DNA from: Hahella chejuensis KCTC 2396
Lineage (GTDB): Bacteria; Pseudomonadota; Gammaproteobacteria; Pseudomonadales; Oleiphilaceae
Reading direction: 5' to 3'
Assembly (NCBI RefSeq): GCF_000012985.1
Contig: NC_007645.1
Location: 2,882,501 to 2,946,500, forward strand
Length of the DNA: 64,000 nucleotides
Shown here: positions 8,547 to 16,826 of the stretch, one piece after another
Numbering within the stretch: the first letter of the stretch is position 1
How the letters are laid out: every line of letters begins with the position of its first letter
Program-made: the position numbers and the translations under genes
The notes under the pieces: generated by a model
The model's database searches: none
What the model was told of the DNA's origin: nothing
What the model saw: only the letters and a program-made list of their open reading frames with translations

Positions 8547-8792
8547 AGGTAGTTCCTTCCTGCTGTTCTTATATCCGGGCGGTTTAGGCGGCAGTACGGA
8601 TGAGTTCCGTCATCAATGAAAATCATGGCGCACTGCGGCGAAACAACAAGAGTGTAAAAAGATGACGGCTGCTCCAATACCCTGGATGGCCTAAGGAGTA
8701 GGTGATACTTCGTTTGGAATAAGCCTTATCTGTTTGCTTAATATATTTTAAAACAATCTATTACGATTGTTTCTTAATGTGATTTGGTGAAG

Positions 8793-8818
8793 TTGGGAGG
8801 GCTATCGTCCTCTCCCAA
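8793..8818 (-). terminator. Possible hairpin terminator downstream of the Lrp-type gene
   Basis: TTGGGAG (8793-8799) pairs with CTCCCAA (8812-8818) around a 12-nt loop, about 45 nt past the stop of the minus-strand regulator. There is no strong T-tract, so this is tentative. The rest of the 8547-8863 gap is AT-rich with no recognisable gene; it presumably holds the promoter of the lyase gene. Confidence 0.35.
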
Positions 8819-8863
8819 AGTGTTCCCAAATGCAAGTCGGCGGATCAGGGCGCTGACCTGAAT

Positions 8864-9331
8864 TCAGTCGATGGGCAGAGGTCCATGTTCTTTCACCGAG
8901 CGAATGGCGAAACTGCTGTCGATGTTGTTGACAGCGGGCAAGCTTTGCAGCCGGCGCACCCAGCGTTCGTAACCCGGCAGATCGGCGCTGACCACTTGCA
9001 GCAAATAGTCGAAAGGGCCTGATACGGTATGGCAATTCACCACCTCGTCCATGTTGCGCACCTTTTCTTCGAAATCGGCTACTACGGACTCAGTATGCCG
9101 GCTCAAACGGACATGCACGAAGATGGTGACGCCCAGGCCCAATTTGATCCTGTCTAACTGCGCCCGATAGGTTTGTATCAGGCCGCTTTCCTCCAGGTGT
9201 CTCACGCGTCGGGCGCAAGGGGAGGCGGACAGGCCGACTTTATCCGCCAGTTGCGCGGTGGTCAGGCGGGCGTCCTGTTGCAGCAGGTCCAATAACTGTC
9301 GGTCTATCCGGTCAAGATTTGCTCTTTGCAT
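8864..9331 (-). CDS. Lrp/AsnC-family transcriptional regulator
   Basis: 155 residues, full family length. The N-terminal winged helix-turn-helix is clear (DRIDRQLLDLLQQDARLT, then LADKVGLSASPCARRVRHLE), followed by the RAM ligand-binding domain (about 75-150, with VVNCHTVSGPFDYLLQVV). It is divergent from an EamA-type exporter followed by an aromatic aminotransferase, so it most likely senses an amino acid and controls that pair. A perfect palindrome lies in the intergenic region (see 9368-9384). The effector amino acid is unknown. Confidence 0.92.
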   Translation of the reverse strand: MQRANLDRIDRQLLDLLQQDARLTTAQLADKVGLSASPCARRVRHLEESGLIQTYRAQLDRIKLGLGVTIFVHVRLSRHTESVVADFEEKVRNMDEVVNCHTVSGPFDYLLQVVSADLPGYERWVRRLQSLPAVNNIDSSFAIRSVKEHGPLPID

Positions 9332-9367
9332 GAAAAATGGCTCTAAACGCTAAGAAATGAATATATA

Positions 9368-9384
9368 TTAGCTGAATCAGCTAA
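9368..9384. promoter_or_regulatory. Candidate Lrp-type operator palindrome
   Basis: TTAGCTGA-A-TCAGCTAA is a perfect 17-bp inverted repeat, 36 nt upstream of the regulator's start and about 85 nt upstream of the exporter's. Position and symmetry suit autoregulation plus control of the divergent exporter; binding is inferred. Confidence 0.45.
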
Positions 9385-9469
9385 ATGTGCGCTATCTGCC
9401 CGTGAAAGTTGCCAGTTTTCGCCTCTTAATTTCAATGATAATGGGGAAAACAACTAACGAGGCATCCCT

Positions 9470-10429
9470 ATGTCCGCCAGTGCGTCCATTAACGCTCACT
9501 CAGAAGCGTCCCTGACCCGAGTCACCCCGATACTGTCCGATTCGAAGCAAAAATTGCTGGGTTATGGAGCCGCTTGTCTTACTGTGTTGATCTGGTCCAG
9601 TTATTTCCTGTCCCTGAAGTTTGGCGCGCTGTCGCCCCTGGGCATTTTCGATCTCGCCTTATTCCGCTTCTGTATTCCCGGTCTTATCCTGACGCCTTTG
9701 TTGATCAAGCGCCGACATCGCATTCTGGCGGCGCCCAAACTTTATCTGCTGGGCGTCATGTTGGGGGCGGGGCTGCCGTTCTTTCTGTTGAGCGCCGCCG
9801 CCATGGGCTGGGCCCCGGTGGCGGACGGCAGCACATTGATTCCGGGCGCTGCGCCGCTGTTCGTGACCGGTATGGCGGTGTTGATCTTCAAAGAGCCTCT
9901 GTCTGTCTGGCGCCGCTATGGGCTGCTGGCGGTGGCGGTGGGCGCCTCCTGTTTTCTCTATTCCTCTTTATCCAATCCTTCCGGCGACCTGTGGCGCGGC
10001 CATGTTCTGTTCTTATTCTGTAGCGCCATGTGGGCGGTATTTACGATTTCCGTACGTCAAAGCGGCTTGAAGCCCTTGGAGGCGGCGGCGGTGGTAACGA
10101 CGCCGAATGCGGCGCTGCTGTTGATCTGGGCGCTGTGGAGCCAGCCGGAGTTGGCCTGGAGCAGCTTGCCCGTCATGGAGTTAACGGCGCAGATGCTGGT
10201 GCAAGGCATTGGAGTAGGGCTGGGAGCGGGCTTTCTGTATAGCTTTGCGATCTCGCGACTGGGCGCTGAAATTACCTCCGCCATTGGCTCTATGACCCCT
10301 GTTTGCGCCACGTTGCTGGCCGCGGTTTTGTTACAGGAAAGCGTCGAATTTGCTTCCCTGTTGGGACTGGGCTTGGTAACCTCAGGCGTCATTTGCGCCA
10401 GCGGCCTGCTGAACCGGGAGAAAGCCTGA
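9470..10429 (+). CDS. EamA-family (DMT) amino acid/metabolite exporter
   Basis: 319 residues with about ten hydrophobic segments after a hydrophilic N-terminus of about 30 residues. The duplicated five-helix EamA layout is visible: the first half includes LTVLIWSSYFLSLKFG and APLFVTGMAVLIFKEPLSVWRR; the second half includes FCSAMWAVFTISVRQ and SIGSMTPVCATLLAAVLLQE-like segments. The EP and QE pairs near each half's end are typical of the family. It should export a small metabolite across the inner membrane. The context of an Lrp-type regulator upstream and an aromatic aminotransferase 72 nt downstream favours an amino acid. Confidence 0.87.
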   Translation: MSASASINAHSEASLTRVTPILSDSKQKLLGYGAACLTVLIWSSYFLSLKFGALSPLGIFDLALFRFCIPGLILTPLLIKRRHRILAAPKLYLLGVMLGAGLPFFLLSAAAMGWAPVADGSTLIPGAAPLFVTGMAVLIFKEPLSVWRRYGLLAVAVGASCFLYSSLSNPSGDLWRGHVLFLFCSAMWAVFTISVRQSGLKPLEAAAVVTTPNAALLLIWALWSQPELAWSSLPVMELTAQMLVQGIGVGLGAGFLYSFAISRLGAEITSAIGSMTPVCATLLAAVLLQESVEFASLLGLGLVTSGVICASGLLNREKA

Positions 10430-10501
10430 GCAGGCTAAGCGGCGGCGCCGAAAATCACTGGATTTCCAACGTCAATCACTCTGTCAGATGGAGTAAAAAA
10501 C

Positions 10502-11686
10502 ATGTTCGAGCGTTTAAGCGCCCCCAAACAGGACCCGATCCTGTCCATCAGCGTTGCATTCAAGGAAGACCCCCGACCCAACAAGATCGATCTGGGCATC
10601 GGCGTATACCGCAACAGCGAGGGGCAAACGCCGATCATGGCCGCCGTGCGCGAAGCGCAACTGGTGTTGGCGAACACGCAACAATCGAAGAGCTACGTCG
10701 GTCTGGCGGGGGACGAAGTCTTTAACAAGGCGATGGTCGACCTGCTGTTGCAGGGAACCAAATTGCACAGCCGCGCTGCGGGCGTGCAGACGCCAGGCGC
10801 CAGCGGCGCGTTGCGTATGCTGGCGGATCTGCTGAAACAGGCGCGCCCGGACGCCACCGTGTGGATCAGCTCGCCCAGTTACGTGAATCACCGCCCGGTG
10901 ATGGAAGCGGCGGGTCTGACTGTCAAAGAGTACCCGTACTTTATCGCCGAAACCAAAGCGGTGGACGAAGCCGCTATGCTGGCCCAGGTCGAGCAACTGG
11001 GCGAAAGCGATGTGTTGCTGCTGCATGGTTGCTGTCACAACCCCACCGGCGCGGATATTTCCCTGGACGCCTGGAAACGCATTGCGGAACTGGCCAACTC
11101 AAAAGGATTCCTGCCGTTTGTGGATATCGCCTATCAGGGCTTCGGCGACGGCCTGATGGAAGACGCCGCTGGTTTGCGCATATTGGCGGACAGCGTGGAA
11201 GAGATGATTATCGCCACCTCCTGCTCGAAAAACTTCGGCCTCTATCGCGAGCGCACCGGCGCGGCCATCGTTATCGGCAAAACCATGGAAGAAACCATGA
11301 AGGCGCGGGGACGCATTCTGGAGATGGCGCGTTCCACTTACACGATGCCGCCGGATCACGGCGCGGCGATTGTGGCCATGATTTTGAATAATCCGCAGTT
11401 GAAGGAAACCTGGCTGACCGAACTGCAGGACATGAACGCGCGCATCAAGCGTCTGCGTGAGCAGTTGGCGTCAGCATTCCAGGCCGCCACCGGCAGTGAT
11501 CGGTTCGACTATTTCAAACGCCATAAAGGCATGTTCTCCGTCACCAGTCTCAGCGATGAGCAGATCGCTACGCTGCGCCAGGAACATGGCGTGTATCTGG
11601 TCGGCGGTGGTCGCTTGAATGTGGCGGGGCTGAAAGAAAGCGACATCGACGCGGTGGTGAAAGCCTTTATCGCCGTCGGCGCTTGA
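10502..11686 (+). CDS. Aromatic amino acid aminotransferase (class I, TyrB/AspC type)
   Basis: 394 residues, full length for the family. Features include NKIDLGIGVYRNSEG at the N-terminus, HGCCHNPTG (Asn180), FVDIAYQGFGDG (Asp208, Tyr211), and the Schiff-base Lys243 in TSCSKNFGLYRERTG, the signature of class I aspartate/aromatic transaminases. It should transfer the amino group between aromatic or dicarboxylic amino acids and 2-oxoglutarate in the cytoplasm. GGAG precedes the ATG. It follows the EamA exporter on the same strand and ends before a strong terminator, so the two probably form one unit under the Lrp-type regulator. Confidence 0.88.
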   Translation: MFERLSAPKQDPILSISVAFKEDPRPNKIDLGIGVYRNSEGQTPIMAAVREAQLVLANTQQSKSYVGLAGDEVFNKAMVDLLLQGTKLHSRAAGVQTPGASGALRMLADLLKQARPDATVWISSPSYVNHRPVMEAAGLTVKEYPYFIAETKAVDEAAMLAQVEQLGESDVLLLHGCCHNPTGADISLDAWKRIAELANSKGFLPFVDIAYQGFGDGLMEDAAGLRILADSVEEMIIATSCSKNFGLYRERTGAAIVIGKTMEETMKARGRILEMARSTYTMPPDHGAAIVAMILNNPQLKETWLTELQDMNARIKRLREQLASAFQAATGSDRFDYFKRHKGMFSVTSLSDEQIATLRQEHGVYLVGGGRLNVAGLKESDIDAVVKAFIAVGA

Positions 11687-11733
11687 GAGTCAGACTTAGC
11701 GTCACTTCATAAAACTTAGCGTTACTTCCTGAA

Positions 11734-11765
11734 AAAGCCCCGCGTGGATGGGCGCGCGGGGCTTT
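11734..11765 (+). terminator. Rho-independent terminator
   Basis: AAAGCCCCGCG (11734-11744) pairs perfectly with CGCGGGGCTTT (11755-11765) around a 10-nt loop. It lies about 50 nt after the aminotransferase stop. Just before it, a roughly 20-nt unit beginning ACTTAGCGT and followed by ACTTC occurs twice in tandem (about 11694-11733). Confidence 0.8.
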
Positions 11766-11822
11766 AAGGCATCCTGCCGGTCTAACGTAGTTAAGGCCGC
11801 CTTTGATCGGCTGATCCTGTCA

Positions 11823-13040
11823 CTACGCCGATTCCCTTTCATCTTGAAACGAACGCCAGATCGGGAGCGGGTCAGGGTAGTTCACCCAGACTTTTTCCCC
11901 TTGCGCCAGTTCCTCATCCGTCAGCAGACAAGCATCGAGTTCGCTGCGCAGTCGGTCCCAGTCGATTCCCTGACCGATAAACACCAGTTCCTGGCGGCGA
12001 TCGCCATAAGGCTCCAGCCAGTTGTTGCGAATCAGGCGCAGAGACTCTTCATCCTGTGGCCAGTACTCTTGCGGCGCGCCCGCCCAAAACAGACCTGCAT
12101 AGCTGTAGCGCATCACGCCGCCGGCTTGAGACCAGCCGCCTGCTTCATAAGGGCGACTGGCGAGCCAGAAGTATCCTTTGGAACGCAACAGGCGGCCATT
12201 ATTCCACTCCCGCTCCAAAAACTGATGGAAGCGCTGGGGATGGAAAGGACGGCGCGCCCGATAACTGATGCTGCCGATACCGTACTCTTCGGTTTCCGGC
12301 GTATGCTCGCCGCGCAGTTCCTGCAGCCAGCCCGGCGCGCGGGCGGCTCTTTCGAAATCGAATCTGCCAGTGTTTAAAACTTTAGACAGCGGCGTCTGTC
12401 CCATCAAGGCGGGAACGATATCCGCTTCGGGATTGAGCTTGCGCAGTACGGAAAACAGCTCTTCCCGCTCCGCCTGACTGATCAGGTCAAGCTTGCTTAC
12501 TACCAGCACGTCGCTGAACTCGATCTGGTCCACCAGCAGTTCGGCGACATTGCGTTCGTCCTCGGCGCCCAGGGACTCGCCGACTTCCTGCAATGTCTCG
12601 GCGTTTTCATAGTCACGCATGAAATTGACGCCATCCACTACCGTAACCAGAGTGTCCAGACGGGCGATGTCCGCCAGGCTCACGCCATGCTCATCCCGAA
12701 ACGTAAATGTCTCGGCCACCGGCAGAGGTTCAGATACGCCTGTGGATTCGATGACCAGGTAATCGAAACGGTTTTCCCTGGCCAGGCGGGAAACCTCCTG
12801 CAACAAATCTTCACGCAGAGTGCAGCAGATACAGCCATTGCTCATTTCCACCAGTTTCTCCTCCGCGCGATTCAGATTCACTTCGCGATTGACCTGGCTG
12901 GCGTCAATGTTGATTTCACTCATGTCGTTAACGATGACCGCGACTTTGAGGCCGTCCCGGTTTTGCAGAATATGGTTGAGCAGGGTGGTTTTTCCTGCGC
13001 CGAGAAATCCCGACAGCACGGTCACAGGCAATTTACGCAT
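11823..13040 (-). CDS. COG0523 (CobW/ZigA-type) GTPase, probable zinc metallochaperone
   Basis: 405 residues. The N-terminal G domain has the P-loop GFLGAGKTT (residues 11-19) and the metal motif CxCC as GCICC (Cys70, 72, 73), the family hallmark; SKLD is the guanine-binding motif. The CobW C-terminal domain covers about 240-395. Family members deliver zinc or cobalt to client enzymes using GTP. A near-canonical Zur palindrome sits about 40 nt upstream of the start, which points to induction by zinc starvation and thus the zinc-allocation subgroup. Transcribed alone. Confidence 0.9.
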   Translation of the reverse strand: MRKLPVTVLSGFLGAGKTTLLNHILQNRDGLKVAVIVNDMSEINIDASQVNREVNLNRAEEKLVEMSNGCICCTLREDLLQEVSRLARENRFDYLVIESTGVSEPLPVAETFTFRDEHGVSLADIARLDTLVTVVDGVNFMRDYENAETLQEVGESLGAEDERNVAELLVDQIEFSDVLVVSKLDLISQAEREELFSVLRKLNPEADIVPALMGQTPLSKVLNTGRFDFERAARAPGWLQELRGEHTPETEEYGIGSISYRARRPFHPQRFHQFLEREWNNGRLLRSKGYFWLASRPYEAGGWSQAGGVMRYSYAGLFWAGAPQEYWPQDEESLRLIRNNWLEPYGDRRQELVFIGQGIDWDRLRSELDACLLTDEELAQGEKVWVNYPDPLPIWRSFQDERESA

Positions 13041-13080
13041 GGTATGGCTCCTAGAAGAATGAATGGCGTATTTTTTAAAA

Positions 13081-13095
13081 TGTTATAACATAACA
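13081..13095. promoter_or_regulatory. Putative Zur box
   Basis: TGTTATAACATAACA is a perfect inverted repeat (TGTTAT-AAC-ATAACA) close to the gammaproteobacterial Zur consensus TGTTATAATATAACA. It lies between the COG0523 gene and the divergent binding-protein gene. Zur control is inferred from the match. Confidence 0.7.
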
Positions 13096-13262
13096 AAACG
13101 GCTAGTTTGTCAACAAAGATAAAACTCACAAAGAGAAACAAGAATGTCGGTCAAAATTTGTGCTTGTGTTTTATAATTATCAGCAGGACTGGCGTTATGA
13201 GAGGAACGCCTCTCCTGCAATCCAGCCCACCTTCTCTCCATGGCTATGTCGGAGCTTCAACA

Positions 13263-14129
13263 ATGTCCCCTGTGAAAGTTTTCAAGCTCGTTGCGGCGCT
13301 TATGTTGAGCCTGCTGTTTTTGGCTGCGCCTGCTCATTCCGCTTGCTCCAAGTCGCTCGTCATCAATCAGGCGAATTGGAAGCCTTATATGTACGTGAAG
13401 GAAAACGGAGAACTTGCCGGTTTGGACTATGAACTGGTCAAAGCCATATTGGATCTCGCCGGCTGCGAATATACGTTCGTGCGCATCCCCTCCAAGCGGG
13501 CGTTGCTGGAGCTGGAGAAGGGGCGCGTGGACATGGTGGCGGGCGCTTCCATTACGCCGGAAAGGGAGATGTATGGGCGTTTCACCGTCAGCTACCGGGA
13601 TGAAACCATGGTGATATTCGTCCGCAAGGAACAGCAGAATTACTTTCCCGCCTCTACCCTGAATGATTTGCTGAATAATCATCAACTGATCTTCGGCGCG
13701 GTGATCGGCGCCTATTATGGGGCGGAGTACGAGCTGCTGGATCACGCCTCGCTGGCGAAGAACAACCGCCTGATTCTGATGAAAGACAACGAACGGCTGC
13801 TGGATTTACTGGTGTTGAACCGCCTTGACGCAATCGCCGGAGACCGGGTCAGCTTAAGCGTGATGGCGAAAGCGCTGGGGATAGCGGATAAGGTAGCCAT
13901 CCATGATCATCTGTTGAATCAGGATTTCGTACACTTTCTGCTCAGCAAAAAATCCACCACGCCTCAGGATCGGGAGGTGGTCAATACCGCGATTCAGACC
14001 TTTGTGAAGTCAGACGAGTACAAGTACATTCTCAGCCGCTACGGGCTGGAGCCATACACCCGTCCTGGCTCGGATAAAGTACTGCACGAGTTTTATCTGG
14101 ATCAGCTAGAGAAGGTCGAACAGAACTAA
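13263..14129 (+). CDS. Periplasmic amino-acid-type solute-binding protein (SBP family 3)
   Basis: 288 residues from the ATG at 13263. That start is preferred over an upstream in-frame ATG at 13107 because it gives a clean signal peptide (KVFKLVAALMLSLLFLAAPAHS) and has GGAG 10 nt upstream. The mature part shows the family 3 pattern: GELAGLDYELVKAILDLAG, RALLELEKGRVDMVAGASIT and late RLDAIAGDR. There is no adjacent permease or ATPase, so it may be an orphan receptor-type binding protein rather than part of an importer. Ligand unknown. Confidence 0.82.
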   Translation: MSPVKVFKLVAALMLSLLFLAAPAHSACSKSLVINQANWKPYMYVKENGELAGLDYELVKAILDLAGCEYTFVRIPSKRALLELEKGRVDMVAGASITPEREMYGRFTVSYRDETMVIFVRKEQQNYFPASTLNDLLNNHQLIFGAVIGAYYGAEYELLDHASLAKNNRLILMKDNERLLDLLVLNRLDAIAGDRVSLSVMAKALGIADKVAIHDHLLNQDFVHFLLSKKSTTPQDREVVNTAIQTFVKSDEYKYILSRYGLEPYTRPGSDKVLHEFYLDQLEKVEQN

Positions 14130-14143
14130 AGCGGCGTTGCGGC

Positions 14144-14167
14144 GACTCCGCGCAGAGACGCGGAGTC
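14144..14167 (+). terminator. Hairpin terminator after the binding-protein gene
   Basis: GACTCCGCG (14144-14152), loop CAGAGA, CGCGGAGTC (14159-14167). It lies 15 nt after the stop; the following T-tract is weak (TGTCGTTT). Confidence 0.55.
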
Positions 14168-14343
14168 TGTCGTTTCAGGCGGCGATGCGAATTTGACGAC
14201 TTCTTCGCCGCGCTTATCAACGCCGGCGGTTTATGCGTAAATTGTTCCAGAACTGAGAGGCTGGGAGCGAGTAAAATCCGCTATAATTTTCTCGTCATCC
14301 GCGCCATTATGGCGGACAAAAAAGGATATCCCGGACAGGAAAT

Positions 14344-15594
14344 ATGAAAAAACATGGAACGCTTTTTTTCTTAGTCGTCTTTACCGCCATCATGGCCTTA
14401 ATGGTTGGCGTTTACTGGCAGGAAATCGAACGCGGCGTCGACGCCAACGATACGCTCGCCCTGGGCGGCACCAAGATGAAATACAGGGAAACCCTGAAGG
14501 TGCTGCTGTGGAGAGGCTATATCCCAGACTCCGTGCATAAGAAAATTCAGCAGGATCTGAATATCAACATTGAGGTCACCACCTTTGATTCCGATGCGGA
14601 GTTCAAGAAGCATCTGAATCTTCACGGCAATGACGATAAGAACCCCAGCGATCCGGAAATTCCTTTCGATATCATCATGCCCACCGACTACATGGTGTTA
14701 AGTCTGGCGGAGAAAGGGCTGATTGAGAAAATCAACTATGACGAGATTCCCAACTACCGCAATATTGCGATGAATCTGCGACGGCAGGACTTCGCCAGAA
14801 GTTTGTTCGATTACTCGGTGCCTTATATCTACGGCAGTCTGGGCATTGGCTACAACTACTGGGAAATCGGCAATATTGTGTTTAACTGGAAGATGCTGTT
14901 CGAACCAAAGTCGAATACGTCCCTGAAAGGGTTGATTTCGATTTCCCCGGACGCCCGCATCAGTCTCGGCATCGCGTTGCTGGCGATGGGCAAGTCGCCC
15001 AACTCCCGCGATGAGGACGACGTAAAACAGGCGGGAGAGTATCTGAAAGAAGCCATCGCCAAGTATGACATCCGCATGATGAACTCCGGGATGGGGGATA
15101 TGCTGGCGAGTCAGGATTTATTGCTGACCATGGCCTGGAGCGGCGAGATTGCGGAAGCCCTCAACGAAGATCCTGACGCGAGCGGCGTTAACAGTCTGGC
15201 GGCGAAGATTGTACGCTTTTCTTTGCCGGATGAAGGCGCACTGGTGTATTTCGACGCGCTGGCGATTCCCAATACCTCCACCAAGCAAGCGTTGGCGTTG
15301 AAATATATCAACAGCCTGCTTGATCCTTTTATATCGGCGGACGTCACCAATCATTCTTACTTCGCCACCGTCAATGAGCAGGCGGAGCCTTATGTGAAGA
15401 CTGAAATCGTCAATGGCCCGGCTTATTTCCTGCCCACTAGCAGCGGCCCGGTGTTTATCCGGCAGTATCTGGGAGATGATGAAAAAATCTACGACACGGT
15501 ATGGCGGGACGTCACGCGCTTTTACTTCGAGCATCTGCGCAAACAGAATTACTACAAGACCGAACGCAGTCAGCATCAACTCTGGAAATTCTGA
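14344..15594 (+). CDS. Polyamine-type (PotD/PotF-like) extracellular solute-binding protein
   Basis: 416 residues. An uncleaved-looking hydrophobic N-terminus (TLFFLVVFTAIMALMVGVYW) should anchor or export it. The body follows the spermidine/putrescine-binding layout: TLKVLLWRGYIPDSV, then IPFDIIMPTDYMVLSLAEKGLIEKI, SLGIGYNYW, and YFDALAIPNTSTKQALALKYINSL-like C-terminal segments. ATPase and permease genes are missing nearby. AGGAAAT precedes the ATG. A polyamine or similar cationic ligand is inferred from family resemblance only. Confidence 0.75.
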   Translation: MKKHGTLFFLVVFTAIMALMVGVYWQEIERGVDANDTLALGGTKMKYRETLKVLLWRGYIPDSVHKKIQQDLNINIEVTTFDSDAEFKKHLNLHGNDDKNPSDPEIPFDIIMPTDYMVLSLAEKGLIEKINYDEIPNYRNIAMNLRRQDFARSLFDYSVPYIYGSLGIGYNYWEIGNIVFNWKMLFEPKSNTSLKGLISISPDARISLGIALLAMGKSPNSRDEDDVKQAGEYLKEAIAKYDIRMMNSGMGDMLASQDLLLTMAWSGEIAEALNEDPDASGVNSLAAKIVRFSLPDEGALVYFDALAIPNTSTKQALALKYINSLLDPFISADVTNHSYFATVNEQAEPYVKTEIVNGPAYFLPTSSGPVFIRQYLGDDEKIYDTVWRDVTRFYFEHLRKQNYYKTERSQHQLWKF

Positions 15595-15609
15595 AGCGGC
15601 GGGCGACCG

Positions 15610-16779
15610 TCAGTCGACGGCCACCCCGATCGCTTCCTGGCGCTGTTCTATGCCTTCCCCGAGATTCTTGGCGCTGGGCTTGGCGGATGAGGTAGAAGAC
15701 AGGATCGCATTGGTGGGCGCGGACGGATCGCTGGTTCTGGTTTTGGGCGCAGGCGTTGTAAGAGGCGTCGAAATGTCTGACTGATCGACGCCAGCCCCTA
15801 CCGATTTCACACTGGAGGCGAATACGGACGACAGATTCGAAATACCTACGGGTGCGTTTGTCGCCGCGGCGGTGGAGGCTTCGCCGCCGGTGTTTAGAAT
15901 CAATGGCAGGCCGTCGGTGCCGCTGCCGCCTATCACCACCAGCTTGGCGTTGTTGGACTTGGCCAGCTCCAAGGTGGCGCGAATGCCCTGATAGCGCAGA
16001 TATTCCGGCGTCAGACCTTCGTTGACGTTTTTCTGAAACTGCTGAATTCCCAGTGACTCAAACTGTTTACGCTGAATCTCCAACTGCTCGCGTTCCAGAA
16101 TATAGGTGTACGCCAGGGCTTTTTGCTCTTCTTCCAGTTTGGTTTCTATGGCGGAGGCGACAGTATCCGGCAGATGAATTTCCTTGATCAGCAGGTCGTC
16201 CAGCACGATATGCCTTTGCTGCAGCTCGGTCAGCGCCATCAGCACAATGTTCTGAATGATGTTGCCCTGGGTGGCGTAAATGTCGTCCGGTTCATACTCG
16301 CCCAGCACGCGCCGGATAATCGCCTGGGTTTCCGGAATCACCACCCGGTCGATGTATTCCGGCCCCACGTATTCATGCAGCAGATACAGCGTCTTGCGAT
16401 TGGGGGAGAAACGCACCGAGGCGCGCACCCGGATCAACAGGCCGTTTTTGCTGAGCACGGTGAAGATGGTTTCCCGCTGCTGCACCCGCACTTCGTATTT
16501 GTACATGATGTTGAACGGGTTGATGATATGCAGGCCGCCGCCGTAGACCCGCTGCTCCACGCCGTCATCGAAGCGCTTCCAGAGCACGCCTGCCTCACCG
16601 GGATAAATGTTGATGAAGATGCGGTGAAACAAATAGGCGACAAGAAACAGGATGATAAAAAACAACACGATGAGGGGGACCTTGGCGCGCCGCCAGAATG
16701 GCCGCCAGCGCGTCATAAATCTCTCTCTCCAGCGTTTATTTCCCTTACTGCTCATGGATGCCGTCGCATTCATACCCAA
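15610..16779 (-). CDS. SPFH/band 7 (prohibitin-like) membrane protein
   Basis: 389 residues. A single strong transmembrane segment (VPLIVLFFIILFLVAYLF, about 34-52) is followed by a band 7 domain (about 55-240: INIYPGEAGVLWKRF, GGGLHIINPFNIMY, VRASVRFSPNRK), then a charged helical stretch (KLEEEQKALAYTYILERE) and a low-complexity Ala/Ser/Pro tail. Such proteins assemble into membrane microdomain scaffolds and often regulate proteases. Met at about residue 10 is an alternative start. The gene lies 47 nt downstream of the ABC exporter gene on the same strand, so the two may be co-transcribed. Confidence 0.85.
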   Translation of the reverse strand: MGMNATASMSSKGNKRWRERFMTRWRPFWRRAKVPLIVLFFIILFLVAYLFHRIFINIYPGEAGVLWKRFDDGVEQRVYGGGLHIINPFNIMYKYEVRVQQRETIFTVLSKNGLLIRVRASVRFSPNRKTLYLLHEYVGPEYIDRVVIPETQAIIRRVLGEYEPDDIYATQGNIIQNIVLMALTELQQRHIVLDDLLIKEIHLPDTVASAIETKLEEEQKALAYTYILEREQLEIQRKQFESLGIQQFQKNVNEGLTPEYLRYQGIRATLELAKSNNAKLVVIGGSGTDGLPLILNTGGEASTAAATNAPVGISNLSSVFASSVKSVGAGVDQSDISTPLTTPAPKTRTSDPSAPTNAILSSTSSAKPSAKNLGEGIEQRQEAIGVAVD

Positions 16780-16826
16780 AAGTCCCTTCTTGAACCAAAC
16801 GTCCGCTCTCTCCTGACGCTGGAGAG

